A stretch of DNA of 54,145 nt from an uncultured Muribaculaceae bacterium (GTDB lineage Bacteria; Bacteroidota; Bacteroidia; Bacteroidales; Muribaculaceae). Positions 7,085 to 14,663 of the stretch are shown here, piece by piece. A program made the translations under genes and the position numbers. The notes under the pieces were generated by a model. The model ran no database searches and had not been told where the DNA came from. It was given only the letters and a program-made list of their open reading frames with translations. Each line of letters begins with the position of its first letter. The stretch's first letter is position 1. The stretch spans positions 1-54,145 of the forward strand of contig CAJUPZ010000020.1 in the NCBI GenBank assembly GCA_910588065.1. The letters are read 5' to 3'.

Positions 7085-8403
7085 TTTGCAGCGGTTTCGA
7101 GTTCAATGATGTAGTCGATTGTCCCTTCAGGAATCTCGGGGAGCTGAATCTTGATTCCGCCCTCTTTGAGTTTTGAGAATTTCACCGGGGTGCGGTCATC
7201 GTAGCTCACAGCTTTTTTTACTTTTACGGTTGTGGGCACTGTGATTTCAGATCCTTCGGGAGTGAGCACATGCAGGAAGAGCTTGTTGCCTTTGCGGGTT
7301 GATGTGCCCCAGCTCTGGGCTTCGAAGTCGCCGGCGGTAGTTGCGTAGAAGGTGTCGCCGTATTTATTCATCCATTGGCCAATCTCCTTAAGACGGTCGA
7401 GAGCGGCTGCGGGGAGTTCGCCGTTAGGCTGCGGGCCGACGTTGAGAAGCAGGTTGGCGCCCATGCCGGCTGCTTTGACGAGATATGAGATCAGCTCCGG
7501 GGTGCTTTTGTAGTTCTGGTCCTTGATTTTGTAGCCCCACATTCCGTTCATGGTGTTGCAGGTTTCGAGAGGTAGGCGAGAGACAGCCTGACCAGAAAGA
7601 CCGGCGGTGTTTTCGCCCGGCAGGTCGCGTTCAAAAATCTGGATATCCTCGCCTTCGTAAGGCGATTCGTGGTGGTTGTTGCCGATGAGGCACTGTGGCT
7701 GGAGCTTGTGAATGAGAGCATACTGTTCGGGGAGCTGCCAGTCGAAAGGCACGGAATCCTGGTCGTGGTCCCATTTACCGTCAAACCAGATAGCGCCTAT
7801 CTTGCCGTAGTTTGTGAGCAGTTCTGTGAGCTGGTTGTTCATGAACTTGTAGTACTGCGGCCAGTTGCGCAGAGTGGTGTCCCTACCGGTGTTGAGGCCG
7901 GTGCGGCCGCTCGGGTAGTCGGGTCGGGTCCAGTCGATGTGCGAGTAGTAGAGGTGGAGTTTTATCCCCTGTTTCTCACACTCCTGAGCGAGCTCTTTGA
8001 GAATGTCGCGTTTGAAAGGAGTGGCATCCACAATGTTGTAGTCGCTCTGGTCGGTGTCCCACATGGAGAAACCATCGTGATGGCGTGTTGTGAATGTGAT
8101 GTATTTAGCGCCGCTGTCCTTGATGGCGCTTACCCATTTTGCCGCATCGAAGTCGGCGGGGTAGAAACCGCGTGCGGCCTTGGCATATTCGTCGGCGGTG
8201 ATGTTGTCGTAGTTGAGGTACCATTCTCCCTGGGCAAACATGCTGTAAATGCCCCAGTGGATGAATATGCCGAAACCGTTGTCGGCAAATTCCTTACGGG
8301 CCTGGAGGTTTTCAGCTGTCGGGATGTAGGAGGGCTTTTCATCAGCCATGGCACTGCCGAGAATCATTGTCGCACCGGCGATGCTGCAAAGAAGTTTTTT
8401 CAT
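7081..8403 (-). CDS. Alpha-L-fucosidase, GH29
   Basis: A 440-residue secreted glycoside hydrolase family 29 enzyme that removes terminal alpha-linked L-fucose, probably from mucin or milk-type glycans, in the periplasm. Seen: a signal peptide ending in SAMA; GIFIHWGIYSMFAQGEWY (42-62); YITFTTRHHDGFSMWD (101-116), the conserved substrate-binding histidines; and IGAIWFDGKWD with the likely nucleophile Asp208. GEDIQIFERDLPG (251-263) is the usual region of the acid/base, with Glu258 as a candidate. A small beta-sandwich follows from about 350. First gene of the fucosidase-cutC-transglutaminase operon; no convincing -7 box is seen upstream. Confidence 0.93.
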   Translation of the reverse strand: MKKLLCSIAGATMILGSAMADEKPSYIPTAENLQARKEFADNGFGIFIHWGIYSMFAQGEWYLNYDNITADEYAKAARGFYPADFDAAKWVSAIKDSGAKYITFTTRHHDGFSMWDTDQSDYNIVDATPFKRDILKELAQECEKQGIKLHLYYSHIDWTRPDYPSGRTGLNTGRDTTLRNWPQYYKFMNNQLTELLTNYGKIGAIWFDGKWDHDQDSVPFDWQLPEQYALIHKLQPQCLIGNNHHESPYEGEDIQIFERDLPGENTAGLSGQAVSRLPLETCNTMNGMWGYKIKDQNYKSTPELISYLVKAAGMGANLLLNVGPQPNGELPAAALDRLKEIGQWMNKYGDTFYATTAGDFEAQSWGTSTRKGNKLFLHVLTPEGSEITVPTTVKVKKAVSYDDRTPVKFSKLKEGGIKIQLPEIPEGTIDYIIELETAAK

Positions 8404-8433
8404 TATGCTATTAAATTCAGGTTTTTATATGAT

Positions 8434-8468
8434 GAAAGGAACACGCACTCAGCGGTGTGGTTCCTTTC
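8434..8468 (-). terminator. Stem-loop between DUF3127 gene and fucosidase
   Basis: GAAAGGAAC (8434-8442) pairs with GTTCCTTTC (8460-8468), with extra pairing inside. It follows the DUF3127 stop by 36 bases on the minus strand. The T run beyond it is weak, so termination is likely but not certain. Confidence 0.55.
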
Positions 8469-8504
8469 AATGTATTATAATTCAGAGGGCACGGGGAGAG
8501 AGCC

Positions 8505-8873
8505 TCAGAAGGGGAGGTCGTCGTTGGGCTCGGAAGCAACGGGAGTGGGGGGCACCAGATTGTCCACCGGCGGGAAATCGCTGCCCGGCTGAGCGGCTGC
8601 AGATGCGCCGTTCTTCTCGGCTTTCCATCCGCGGATGCTTGTGTACCAGCGGCCATTATACTCACGGCTTTCGATGTCAAACGACAGGGTGATGTCGTCG
8701 CCAACGCTGAGGGGATACTGCTCGGCGCGTTCGCCAAAGAAGTCGAAATGCACCTTTTTGGGGTAAGTTTCCTGAGTTTCCAGGACATATTCTTTCTTTT
8801 TCCAGGCGTTTCCGGACTTGGATGTGCCGGACTGCTCGGGTAGGGCTACTATAATTTTGCCTTTTATTTCCAT
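8505..8873 (-). CDS. DUF3127 protein with SSB-like C-terminal tip
   Basis: A 122-residue protein with one DUF3127 domain (about 1-90), an OB-fold-like beta domain, seen in EIKGKIIVALPEQSG, WKKKEYVLETQETYPKKVHFDFFG and GRWYTSIRGWKAEK. A flexible Ala/Pro/Ser-rich linker follows (about 91-117) and the chain ends in DDLPF. That end matches the acidic tip of bacterial single-stranded DNA-binding proteins, which docks DNA repair and replication enzymes. The overall plan of OB fold, disordered linker and DDLPF thus copies SSB. DUF3127 is largely a Bacteroidota family with no assigned role; nucleic-acid binding is my inference. Monocistronic, with a -7 box 31 bases upstream and a stem-loop after it. 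Confidence 0.88.
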   Translation of the reverse strand: MEIKGKIIVALPEQSGTSKSGNAWKKKEYVLETQETYPKKVHFDFFGERAEQYPLSVGDDITLSFDIESREYNGRWYTSIRGWKAEKNGASAAAQPGSDFPPVDNLVPPTPVASEPNDDLPF

Positions 8874-8903
8874 TACTAAATTATTATGTATTGTTCTTTA
8901 TTG

Positions 8904-8911
8904 CAAAATTA
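8904..8911 (-). promoter_or_regulatory. -7 box TAATTTTG for the DUF3127 gene
   Basis: A minus-strand TAATTTTG fits TAnnTTTG and lies about 30 bases before the ATG at 8873. Confidence 0.5.
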
Positions 8912-8976
8912 CCCAAGAAACCGCTATACACCAAATTTAATTCGATAAAAAGTGTGGCGGTGAAGATAATTTTAAA

Positions 8977-8984
8977 TAACTTTA
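8977..8984 (+). promoter_or_regulatory. -7 box TAACTTTA for the DUF695 gene
   Basis: TAACTTTA differs from TAnnTTTG only in the last base and lies 28 bases before the ATG at 9013. Confidence 0.4.
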
Positions 8985-9012
8985 CACCTGTAACCAAAAA
9001 TAATACAAGCTT

Positions 9013-9438
9013 ATGGCAGACTGGTGGACATCTCCGGCAAGCGCGGAGGATGGAAAACTGATAATGGTGACGGGGCGTCGCGACGTAAGGAAGTTTCGCG
9101 AAAACCCCCGTTTCAATATACGGGTTGAGGTGAGCTGGAAGTATGTGTCCGGCGCAGACGGCATGCCTTCAACCGAGGATTCGGCTATGATGGAGGAGGT
9201 GCAGGAACGGCTTACCTCAGAGTTTGACAAGGATCCTGTTGCTGTTCTCACCGGGGTGTACACCGGTGACGGTGAGCGCAACTGGGTGTTTTACACACTC
9301 AGCACCCATATTTTCGGCAAGAAGCTGAACCAGGCACTTGAGTCGCTTCCGTTGCTGCCGCTCGAGATATATGCCGAGAATGACCCCGACTGGGCTGAAT
9401 ATGACGAGATGTGCGACTGTGAGATAAAGCTTGACTGA
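9013..9438 (+). CDS. DUF695 domain protein
   Basis: A 141-residue soluble protein that looks like a complete single DUF695 domain. Recognised from VEVSWKY near residue 37, AVLTGVYTGDGERNWVFYT in the middle and the ending PLEIYAENDPDWAEYDEMCD, which is the family's most conserved part. No signal peptide or membrane helix is present. DUF695 members are often fused to or located near regulator-of-RNase-E-like (RraB) domains; no catalytic residues are known. It is transcribed alone on the plus strand and converges with the barrel gene that ends at 9483. Confidence 0.8.
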   Translation: MADWWTSPASAEDGKLIMVTGRRDVRKFRENPRFNIRVEVSWKYVSGADGMPSTEDSAMMEEVQERLTSEFDKDPVAVLTGVYTGDGERNWVFYTLSTHIFGKKLNQALESLPLLPLEIYAENDPDWAEYDEMCDCEIKLD

Positions 9439-9482
9439 TGTCAGAGGAGAGCGTTGTTTCATACAGCTTGGCTGACCGGACG

Positions 9483-10700
9483 TTAAAATGCCTCGCCGAT
9501 GGCAAAGATGAATCCGGAGGTGTGGCGTCCGATGCCGTAGTCGATACGGGCATTGACATTGTGCTTGAACTCAAATCTCAGGCCAATGCCGCCGTTGGGC
9601 AGCCATTGCGGCCTGATTTCCTTGCTCTTGAAGTCATTCAGCGATGAGAAAACTGTAGCGCCGCCGAGCCAGGCTGTAGCGCCAAACCGCCCCCAGATAT
9701 GCTGCCTCAGCTCGGTCTGCACGGCAATCTGGCTGTTGTCGATATATGAGCCCATGTAGTATCCTCTCATCCTCACACCCCCTGCCGCCACCATCTCCCT
9801 CATGCTCCATGGGGCTTTTGAGCTTGTGAGCTTGGTGTACAGGTCGAAGGCGAGCACGCTTCCGCGCCACATTTTCACATAGTAGTTTGCAATGAAAATG
9901 TGGCTGTTGAAGAATGATGGCGCGCTTCCGAGAAATTTCGGATAGGCCATGGCGGTGTATGCGAGGTGCACCCCGGAGGTTGGGTTGAGAATATTGTCGC
10001 GGTTGTCGATTTCAAAAGAGAGTCCGAGTCCGGTCACATATATATTTCTTCGCTCGCCGAGCAGGTATTCGGGACGGCTCATGTTTTTGGCATCGGTGTA
10101 ATTGAGGTCGAGATTCACTCCGGCGTAGAGGCTGTGTGTGAACCGGTATATATATGCGAGCTGGGCGTTGATGCTGCGCCGGTCGTAGGTGGATTTCTCG
10201 TTGGTGGCGGAAGCCTCAGAGGTAATGCCCCAGAAATTAAGGTGCTTGCGGTAGATGTCAAGGCGGTATTTCAGGCGCGAGCGATTGTCCGGAAACAGAG
10301 TGTTGCCGTGGATAAACAGCACATAGAAGCCGTTTAGCGAGGCATTGAGGCAGGCTACAACGTCGCTTGGCTGTGGCAGGGTGTCGTTTCTGTCCACCCT
10401 GTACAGCGCGGTGCACAGGGCGCCGATGCCGAACGAAGCCTCACGGGTGTATGAGGGTGATGCCCCGAAGCTTATGTCTATCGCTTTCTCGCGGGTATGG
10501 TCAACATTGCCTTGAATCAGGGAGTTGAGATATTTCTTCATCCAAAGCGGGGCTTTGTTGAGCAGGGCGAGCGAGTCGACAAAAGTGGTTGAGGAGCGTG
10601 GCGGATCGGAAACCACGGCAGTCGTATCGGCGCACAGAGCAGTCTGTCCGAACATAGCCAGACCCATAATCAGGAAAATATATCTTACCTTCAGCGCCAA
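9483..10700 (-). CDS. Omp85/surface-antigen-type outer-membrane barrel protein
   Basis: A 405-residue protein with a signal peptide (VRYIFLIMGLAMFGQTALCA) and a chain of alternating beta strands ending in phenylalanine, as expected for an outer-membrane barrel. The bacterial surface antigen (BamA/TamA-type) barrel is indicated by LSFEIDNRDNILNPTSGVHL at about 228-248 and by GGVRMRGYYMG at about 310-320, equivalent to the VRGY lid-lock motif. No POTRA domains are present, so it is a barrel-only member rather than BamA itself. The frame begins at TTG (10700). The first ATG (10667) would truncate the signal peptide's basic start, so TTG initiation seems likely. Its role, perhaps assembly or transport, is not known. 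Confidence 0.78.
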   Translation of the reverse strand: MALKVRYIFLIMGLAMFGQTALCADTTAVVSDPPRSSTTFVDSLALLNKAPLWMKKYLNSLIQGNVDHTREKAIDISFGASPSYTREASFGIGALCTALYRVDRNDTLPQPSDVVACLNASLNGFYVLFIHGNTLFPDNRSRLKYRLDIYRKHLNFWGITSEASATNEKSTYDRRSINAQLAYIYRFTHSLYAGVNLDLNYTDAKNMSRPEYLLGERRNIYVTGLGLSFEIDNRDNILNPTSGVHLAYTAMAYPKFLGSAPSFFNSHIFIANYYVKMWRGSVLAFDLYTKLTSSKAPWSMREMVAAGGVRMRGYYMGSYIDNSQIAVQTELRQHIWGRFGATAWLGGATVFSSLNDFKSKEIRPQWLPNGGIGLRFEFKHNVNARIDYGIGRHTSGFIFAIGEAF

Positions 10701-10725
10701 TTTGCAAATGCTTGAATACCGTATG

Positions 10726-10733
10726 CAAAGTTA
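10726..10733 (-). promoter_or_regulatory. -7 box TAACTTTG for the barrel gene
   Basis: A minus-strand TAACTTTG lies 25 bases upstream of the TTG start at 10700 and matches TAnnTTTG exactly. Confidence 0.5.
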
Positions 10734-10796
10734 GTACAAAAAGATGTGACAATTGCAATCAGGTGACAATTGTACGAAAATAGAGGCATAAAATGC

Positions 10797-10827
10797 AAAA
10801 GCCCGCGGAGTGGAATCGCGGGCTTTT
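10797..10827 (-). terminator. Rho-independent terminator after ftsH
   Basis: AAAAGCCCGCG (10797-10807) pairs with CGCGGGCTTTT (10817-10827), an 11-bp stem that follows the ftsH stop codon by 7 bases and gives a T run on the minus strand. Confidence 0.85.
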
Positions 10828-10834
10828 GAAAAGT

Positions 10835-12910
10835 TTATGATTGGGGAGATGAACTTTCGGGCAATCCTTTGAAGGGGGGAGGCAGTTCTCCGTTCCGGTT
10901 GCCGCTGTCCCCGGGAGTGTCTTGGGAATCACCGGAAGTGTCCTTCGGATCCTCGGAAGAAGTGCCGGCAGGTGGTGCGGGCAGGGCGGTTGTCTCTTTA
11001 GCCGCGAGAATCTCGTCGGTGCGCGATACCCAGGGGCGTTTACCGAAAATGTGCTCCACATCCTCGGTGAATATCACCTCACGGGTGATGAGGGTTTCTG
11101 CGAGCCTGGCATGGCCTTCGGCATGCTCGCGCAGAATGGATTTCGCTCGCTCGTACTGCTCGTTGATGATTCGCGACACTTCCTCGTCGATGAGCTTGGC
11201 GCGGTCATCGCTGTAGGGTTTTGAAAATCCGTAGTCCTGGCCGGTGGAGTCGTAGTAGCAAAGGTTGGGCAGTTTTTCGCTCATGCCGTAGTACACTACC
11301 ATGGCGTAGGCCTGTTTGGTCACTCTCTCAAGATCGTTTGCCGCCCCGGTGGATATTCTTCCGAGGAACAGTTCTTCGGCTGCTCTGCCTCCGAGGGTGC
11401 TGCACATTTCATCGAGAATAGCCTGCGAGGGTGTTATCTGCCGCTCTTCGGGGAGGTACCATGCGGCGCCGAGCGCCTTGCCTCGCGGCACGATGGTGAC
11501 TTTTATCAGGGGGTTGGCATAGCGGAGGTGCCAAGAGATGGTTGCATGTCCGGCCTCATGTATTGCTATTGCCTTTTTCTCCTCCTCGGTAGTGATTTTA
11601 GAGCGTTTTTCCAATCCGCCGATAATTCTGTCCACGGCATCGATAAAGTCCTGGCGGGTTACAGAGGGGTGGTTGTGGCGGGCGGCAATCAGCGCGGCCT
11701 CGTTGCACACGTTTGCAATGTCGGCGCCTGAGAAGCCGGGGGTCTGTCTTGCGAGCAGGTCCACGTCAACAGAATCGTCGGTTTTTATGTTGCGGAGGTG
11801 AACATTGAAAATAGCCACACGGTCGTTGAGATCGGGGAGGTCGACATATATCTGTCTGTCGAAGCGTCCGGCACGCAGAAGGGCTTTGTCGAGAATGTCG
11901 GCGCGGTTTGTGGCGGCGAGAATTATCACGCCGCTGTTTGTGCCGAAGCCGTCCATCTCTGTGAGCAGCTGGTTGAGGGTGTTTTCGCGTTCGTCGTTGG
12001 CGCCCATGTTCGGATTGCGTCCGCGGGCACGGCCAACAGCATCGATTTCGTCGATGAACACTATGCACGGAGCTTTCTCCTTTGCCTGACGGAAGAGGTC
12101 GCGCACACGGGATGCACCGACGCCTACAAACATTTCCACGAAGTCGCTGCCGCTCATGCTGAAGAAAGGCACATTTGCCTCGCCGGCAACAGCTTTTGCA
12201 AGAAGGGTTTTGCCGGTTCCGGGAGGGCCTACGAGCAGCGCTCCCTTGGGAATCTTGCCGCCGAGATTGGTGTAGCGCTGCGGATTTTTGAGAAATTCCA
12301 CAATCTCCTCGATCTCAGTCTTGGCTTCCGACAAGCCGGCCACATCCTTGAATGTCACCTGAATGTCGCCGTCTTTGTCAAATATCTTGGCTTTGCTCTT
12401 TCCAACATTGAACACACCGCCGCTGCCACCGCTGCCGCCACCGCTCATGCGGCGCATCATCACAAACCAGAAGACTATCAGCAGAATCACGGGGCCGAAT
12501 GTCCACAGCATTCCGGAGAAATTGCTGCTGTTTCTGAATTCCACGTTGCCTTTGAACGAACCGTCGGCGCGGCATTGGTCAACCATCTCCTGCAGTTTGT
12601 CGGCAGAGGGAATGGTGGCTGACACCGCCACTTTCACTCCGGAATCTTTTTTGAACTGGCCTGCAAAGACTTTTGCGGCGAGTGAGTCGTTGAGAAAAGC
12701 CTCGGCCTCATTGGTTCCGCGCTCAACAACGATTTTGGTCACGCCTCCGCTGCCGACATATTGCTCGAACTCGGTGTATGAAACCTCCTTGGACATCGAG
12801 GTGTCATCCATATACAGCAGTCCGACGAGGCATATGATGACGATTGCATACATCCAGTACATGCTGAAACGTATGGTCGGTTTTTGGGGCTTCTGGTTTT
12901 TTGGGGTCAT
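10835..12910 (-). CDS. ftsH: ATP-dependent zinc metalloprotease FtsH
   Basis: A 691-residue membrane AAA+ protease that degrades misfolded membrane proteins and short-lived regulators. Two transmembrane helices (about 17-33 and 136-152) enclose a periplasmic domain. A glycine/serine-rich linker (156-165) leads to the AAA+ module with Walker A GPPGTGKT (228-235), Walker B FIDEID (285-290), pore motif MFVGVGASRVR and second region of homology. The zinc-binding HEAGH lies at 451-455. Length is a little above the E. coli enzyme because of a Pro/Gly/Ser/Asp-rich tail (about 640-691), typical of Bacteroidota FtsH. It follows rsfS by 27 bases in one operon and ends at a strong terminator. Confidence 0.98.
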   Translation of the reverse strand: MTPKNQKPQKPTIRFSMYWMYAIVIICLVGLLYMDDTSMSKEVSYTEFEQYVGSGGVTKIVVERGTNEAEAFLNDSLAAKVFAGQFKKDSGVKVAVSATIPSADKLQEMVDQCRADGSFKGNVEFRNSSNFSGMLWTFGPVILLIVFWFVMMRRMSGGGSGGSGGVFNVGKSKAKIFDKDGDIQVTFKDVAGLSEAKTEIEEIVEFLKNPQRYTNLGGKIPKGALLVGPPGTGKTLLAKAVAGEANVPFFSMSGSDFVEMFVGVGASRVRDLFRQAKEKAPCIVFIDEIDAVGRARGRNPNMGANDERENTLNQLLTEMDGFGTNSGVIILAATNRADILDKALLRAGRFDRQIYVDLPDLNDRVAIFNVHLRNIKTDDSVDVDLLARQTPGFSGADIANVCNEAALIAARHNHPSVTRQDFIDAVDRIIGGLEKRSKITTEEEKKAIAIHEAGHATISWHLRYANPLIKVTIVPRGKALGAAWYLPEERQITPSQAILDEMCSTLGGRAAEELFLGRISTGAANDLERVTKQAYAMVVYYGMSEKLPNLCYYDSTGQDYGFSKPYSDDRAKLIDEEVSRIINEQYERAKSILREHAEGHARLAETLITREVIFTEDVEHIFGKRPWVSRTDEILAAKETTALPAPPAGTSSEDPKDTSGDSQDTPGDSGNRNGELPPPFKGLPESSSPQS

Positions 12911-12937
12911 AAGAGTTGTAAATGAGATGTGTTACAA

Positions 12938-13297
12938 TCAGTCAAGGTCGGGGATTTCGGTCAGGGGAGCGTCGCTCCACAGCTCCTCAAGGTTGTAGAG
13001 GTCGCGCATCTCGCGCACAAACACGTGCACCAGTGTGTCGCCATAGTCAATGACAATCCATTTGGCATTCTGGTAACCGTCGTAATTGTATGGTTTAATG
13101 CCGGCCTGCTCAAGAAGGTGTTCGCGGATGTTGTCGGCAATAGCGCTCACCTGCATTGATGAAGAACCTTCGCATATGATGAAGTTTGAAGCGGCAGCTG
13201 TTTCGATGCCGCTGAGGTCGATGTGTGTTATGCGGCGTCCTTTCTTGTCCTGGATGCCTTCAGTGATGAGTTTGACAATATCTGTCTGTTGAGTCAT
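12938..13297 (-). CDS. rsfS: Ribosome silencing factor RsfS
   Basis: A 119-residue Iojap/YbeB family protein. RsfS binds uL14 on the free 50S subunit and blocks subunit joining when nutrients are scarce. Seen: KKGRRITHIDLSGIE near the start, FIICEGSSSMQVSAIADNIRE in the middle, and GDTLVHVFVREMRDLYNLEELWSDA at the end, the region that contacts the ribosome. Its length is typical. It is first in an rsfS-ftsH operon, a pairing common in Bacteroidota, with a -7 box about 54 bases upstream. Confidence 0.95.
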   Translation of the reverse strand: MTQQTDIVKLITEGIQDKKGRRITHIDLSGIETAAASNFIICEGSSSMQVSAIADNIREHLLEQAGIKPYNYDGYQNAKWIVIDYGDTLVHVFVREMRDLYNLEELWSDAPLTEIPDLD

Positions 13298-13350
13298 AAA
13301 AATAAAAACGATATATGTGTGAATGATTCACTGTGCAGGTCAATGAGCTG

Positions 13351-13358
13351 CAAAATTA
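13351..13358 (-). promoter_or_regulatory. -7 box TAATTTTG for rsfS-ftsH
   Basis: A minus-strand TAATTTTG about 54 bases before the rsfS ATG, within an AT-rich non-coding gap of 136 bases. Confidence 0.5.
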
Positions 13359-13433
13359 ATAATACTTCGGTTATAAGATAAACAAATATTGTGCCAAAAT
13401 AGGTCGCTGTCAGAAAAAATATCGGATAAAAAA

Positions 13434-14663
13434 CTATTCATAGCGCATAGTCTCTGCGGGAGACAGAGTTGATATTATGTGGGACGGCAGCACGAGCAGA
13501 AGCAGCGCGAGCAGAATCACTCCTGCATCCAGCGTGCAAATCGACAGCCAGTTGATGTGTACCGGCACATAATTGAGGTAGTATGCCTCGGGGTCGAGCG
13601 GCACAATATGCCACAGGTGCTGGGCAGCGGCGATTGTCAGCCCCACGGCGTTGCCTATCAGCAAGCCGCGCACCACAAGCCGCGATGCCATATATATAAA
13701 TAGGTGTCGGATAAGCGAGTCGGTAGCGCCGAGCGCTTTGAGCAGTCCTATCATCCGCACCCTCTCAAGCACAATTATGAAGAGGCACGACACCAGGGTG
13801 AAACCGGCTACACATCCCATCAGCACTATTATGACAATGACGTTTGTGTCAAGCAGGTCGAGCCAGTTGAAATACAGCGCTGCGGTTGTGGATATGCTCT
13901 CCACCCGGTATGACGGGGCGGAGACAGGGTCGGAGGCCTCGCGTCTGCATAGCCCGTAGCGCAGAGCATCGGCGGTTTCATCGATATTTCCGGCAATACC
14001 GTCAATCTCGACAACGCTTCCGGTCACGGAGTCAACGCCGCAAAGCTGCTGAAGCATGGCTATGGGGGCGAATACAAACAGTTTGTCATATTCTCCGAAA
14101 TGGGTGTCGTATATAGCCGATACGGTGACTTTGCGGGTGTAGAGGTTGTCGCCGATAAAAAAGTGGGCAAACACTCTGTCGCCGCAATCAAGGCCGAGTG
14201 CGGTGGCGGTTGAGGCTGAGATCACCACCGGGTTTGATGTCCCGGCGTCAGCCCAGTCGGGCATTGTACCGTCGGTAAGCTGAGTGTCAATGAAGCTGTT
14301 GCCTGCCGCATCCACACCCATCATCACAACCCCCTCGAATTCGGTGTCGGTTTTCAGTATGGCCGGTTGGCGCAGGCCGAGCGCTACCTCCGCTTGCGGG
14401 CACACCGATTTTATTTCAGCCAAAAGCTCCGGTGTGAGCCGGATGCCTCCACTCACATTTTCCTGATAGTAATTGTCTACCGGAAAGATGCTTATCTGAT
14501 GCTCGAATCCTGTAACCTTGTCGCGTATCTGCCGCTTGAAGCCGCTCACCACAGCGAGGCTCACAATCATAATGGCCACCGACAGTGCTATGCCGGCTAC
14601 CGCTACAGCTATGCCCGGAGCGCGCAGGCTCAGGCGTCTTGCCATGGCAAGTTCGAGCCTCAT
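13434..14663 (-). CDS. LolC/E-like ABC transporter permease (FtsX family)
   Basis: A 409-residue permease of the MacB/FtsX fold. One N-terminal helix (about 16-40, GIAVAVAGIALSVAIMIVSL), a large periplasmic domain (about 45-265), then three C-terminal helices (about 273-298, 320-345 and 370-392) give the classic 1+3 topology. The segment ERVRMIGLLKALGATDSLIRHLFIY after the second helix is the family signature that contacts the ATPase. Such proteins extract lipoproteins for transport to the outer membrane. No LolD-type ATPase is encoded in the window, so its partner is elsewhere. The ATG overlaps the stop of the upstream aminotransferase gene by four bases, giving an unexpected co-operon. Confidence 0.88.
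   Translation of the reverse strand: MRLELAMARRLSLRAPGIAVAVAGIALSVAIMIVSLAVVSGFKRQIRDKVTGFEHQISIFPVDNYYQENVSGGIRLTPELLAEIKSVCPQAEVALGLRQPAILKTDTEFEGVVMMGVDAAGNSFIDTQLTDGTMPDWADAGTSNPVVISASTATALGLDCGDRVFAHFFIGDNLYTRKVTVSAIYDTHFGEYDKLFVFAPIAMLQQLCGVDSVTGSVVEIDGIAGNIDETADALRYGLCRREASDPVSAPSYRVESISTTAALYFNWLDLLDTNVIVIIVLMGCVAGFTLVSCLFIIVLERVRMIGLLKALGATDSLIRHLFIYMASRLVVRGLLIGNAVGLTIAAAQHLWHIVPLDPEAYYLNYVPVHINWLSICTLDAGVILLALLLLVLPSHIISTLSPAETMRYE

Noticed and set aside
7669..8592. 307-codon frame antisense to the fucosidase
   Set aside because: The fucosidase frame has clear catalytic motifs; the antisense frame has none and crosses an intergenic stem-loop.
11798..12622. 274-codon frame antisense to ftsH
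   Set aside because: It is the mirror of a strongly conserved GC-rich gene and encodes no recognisable domain.
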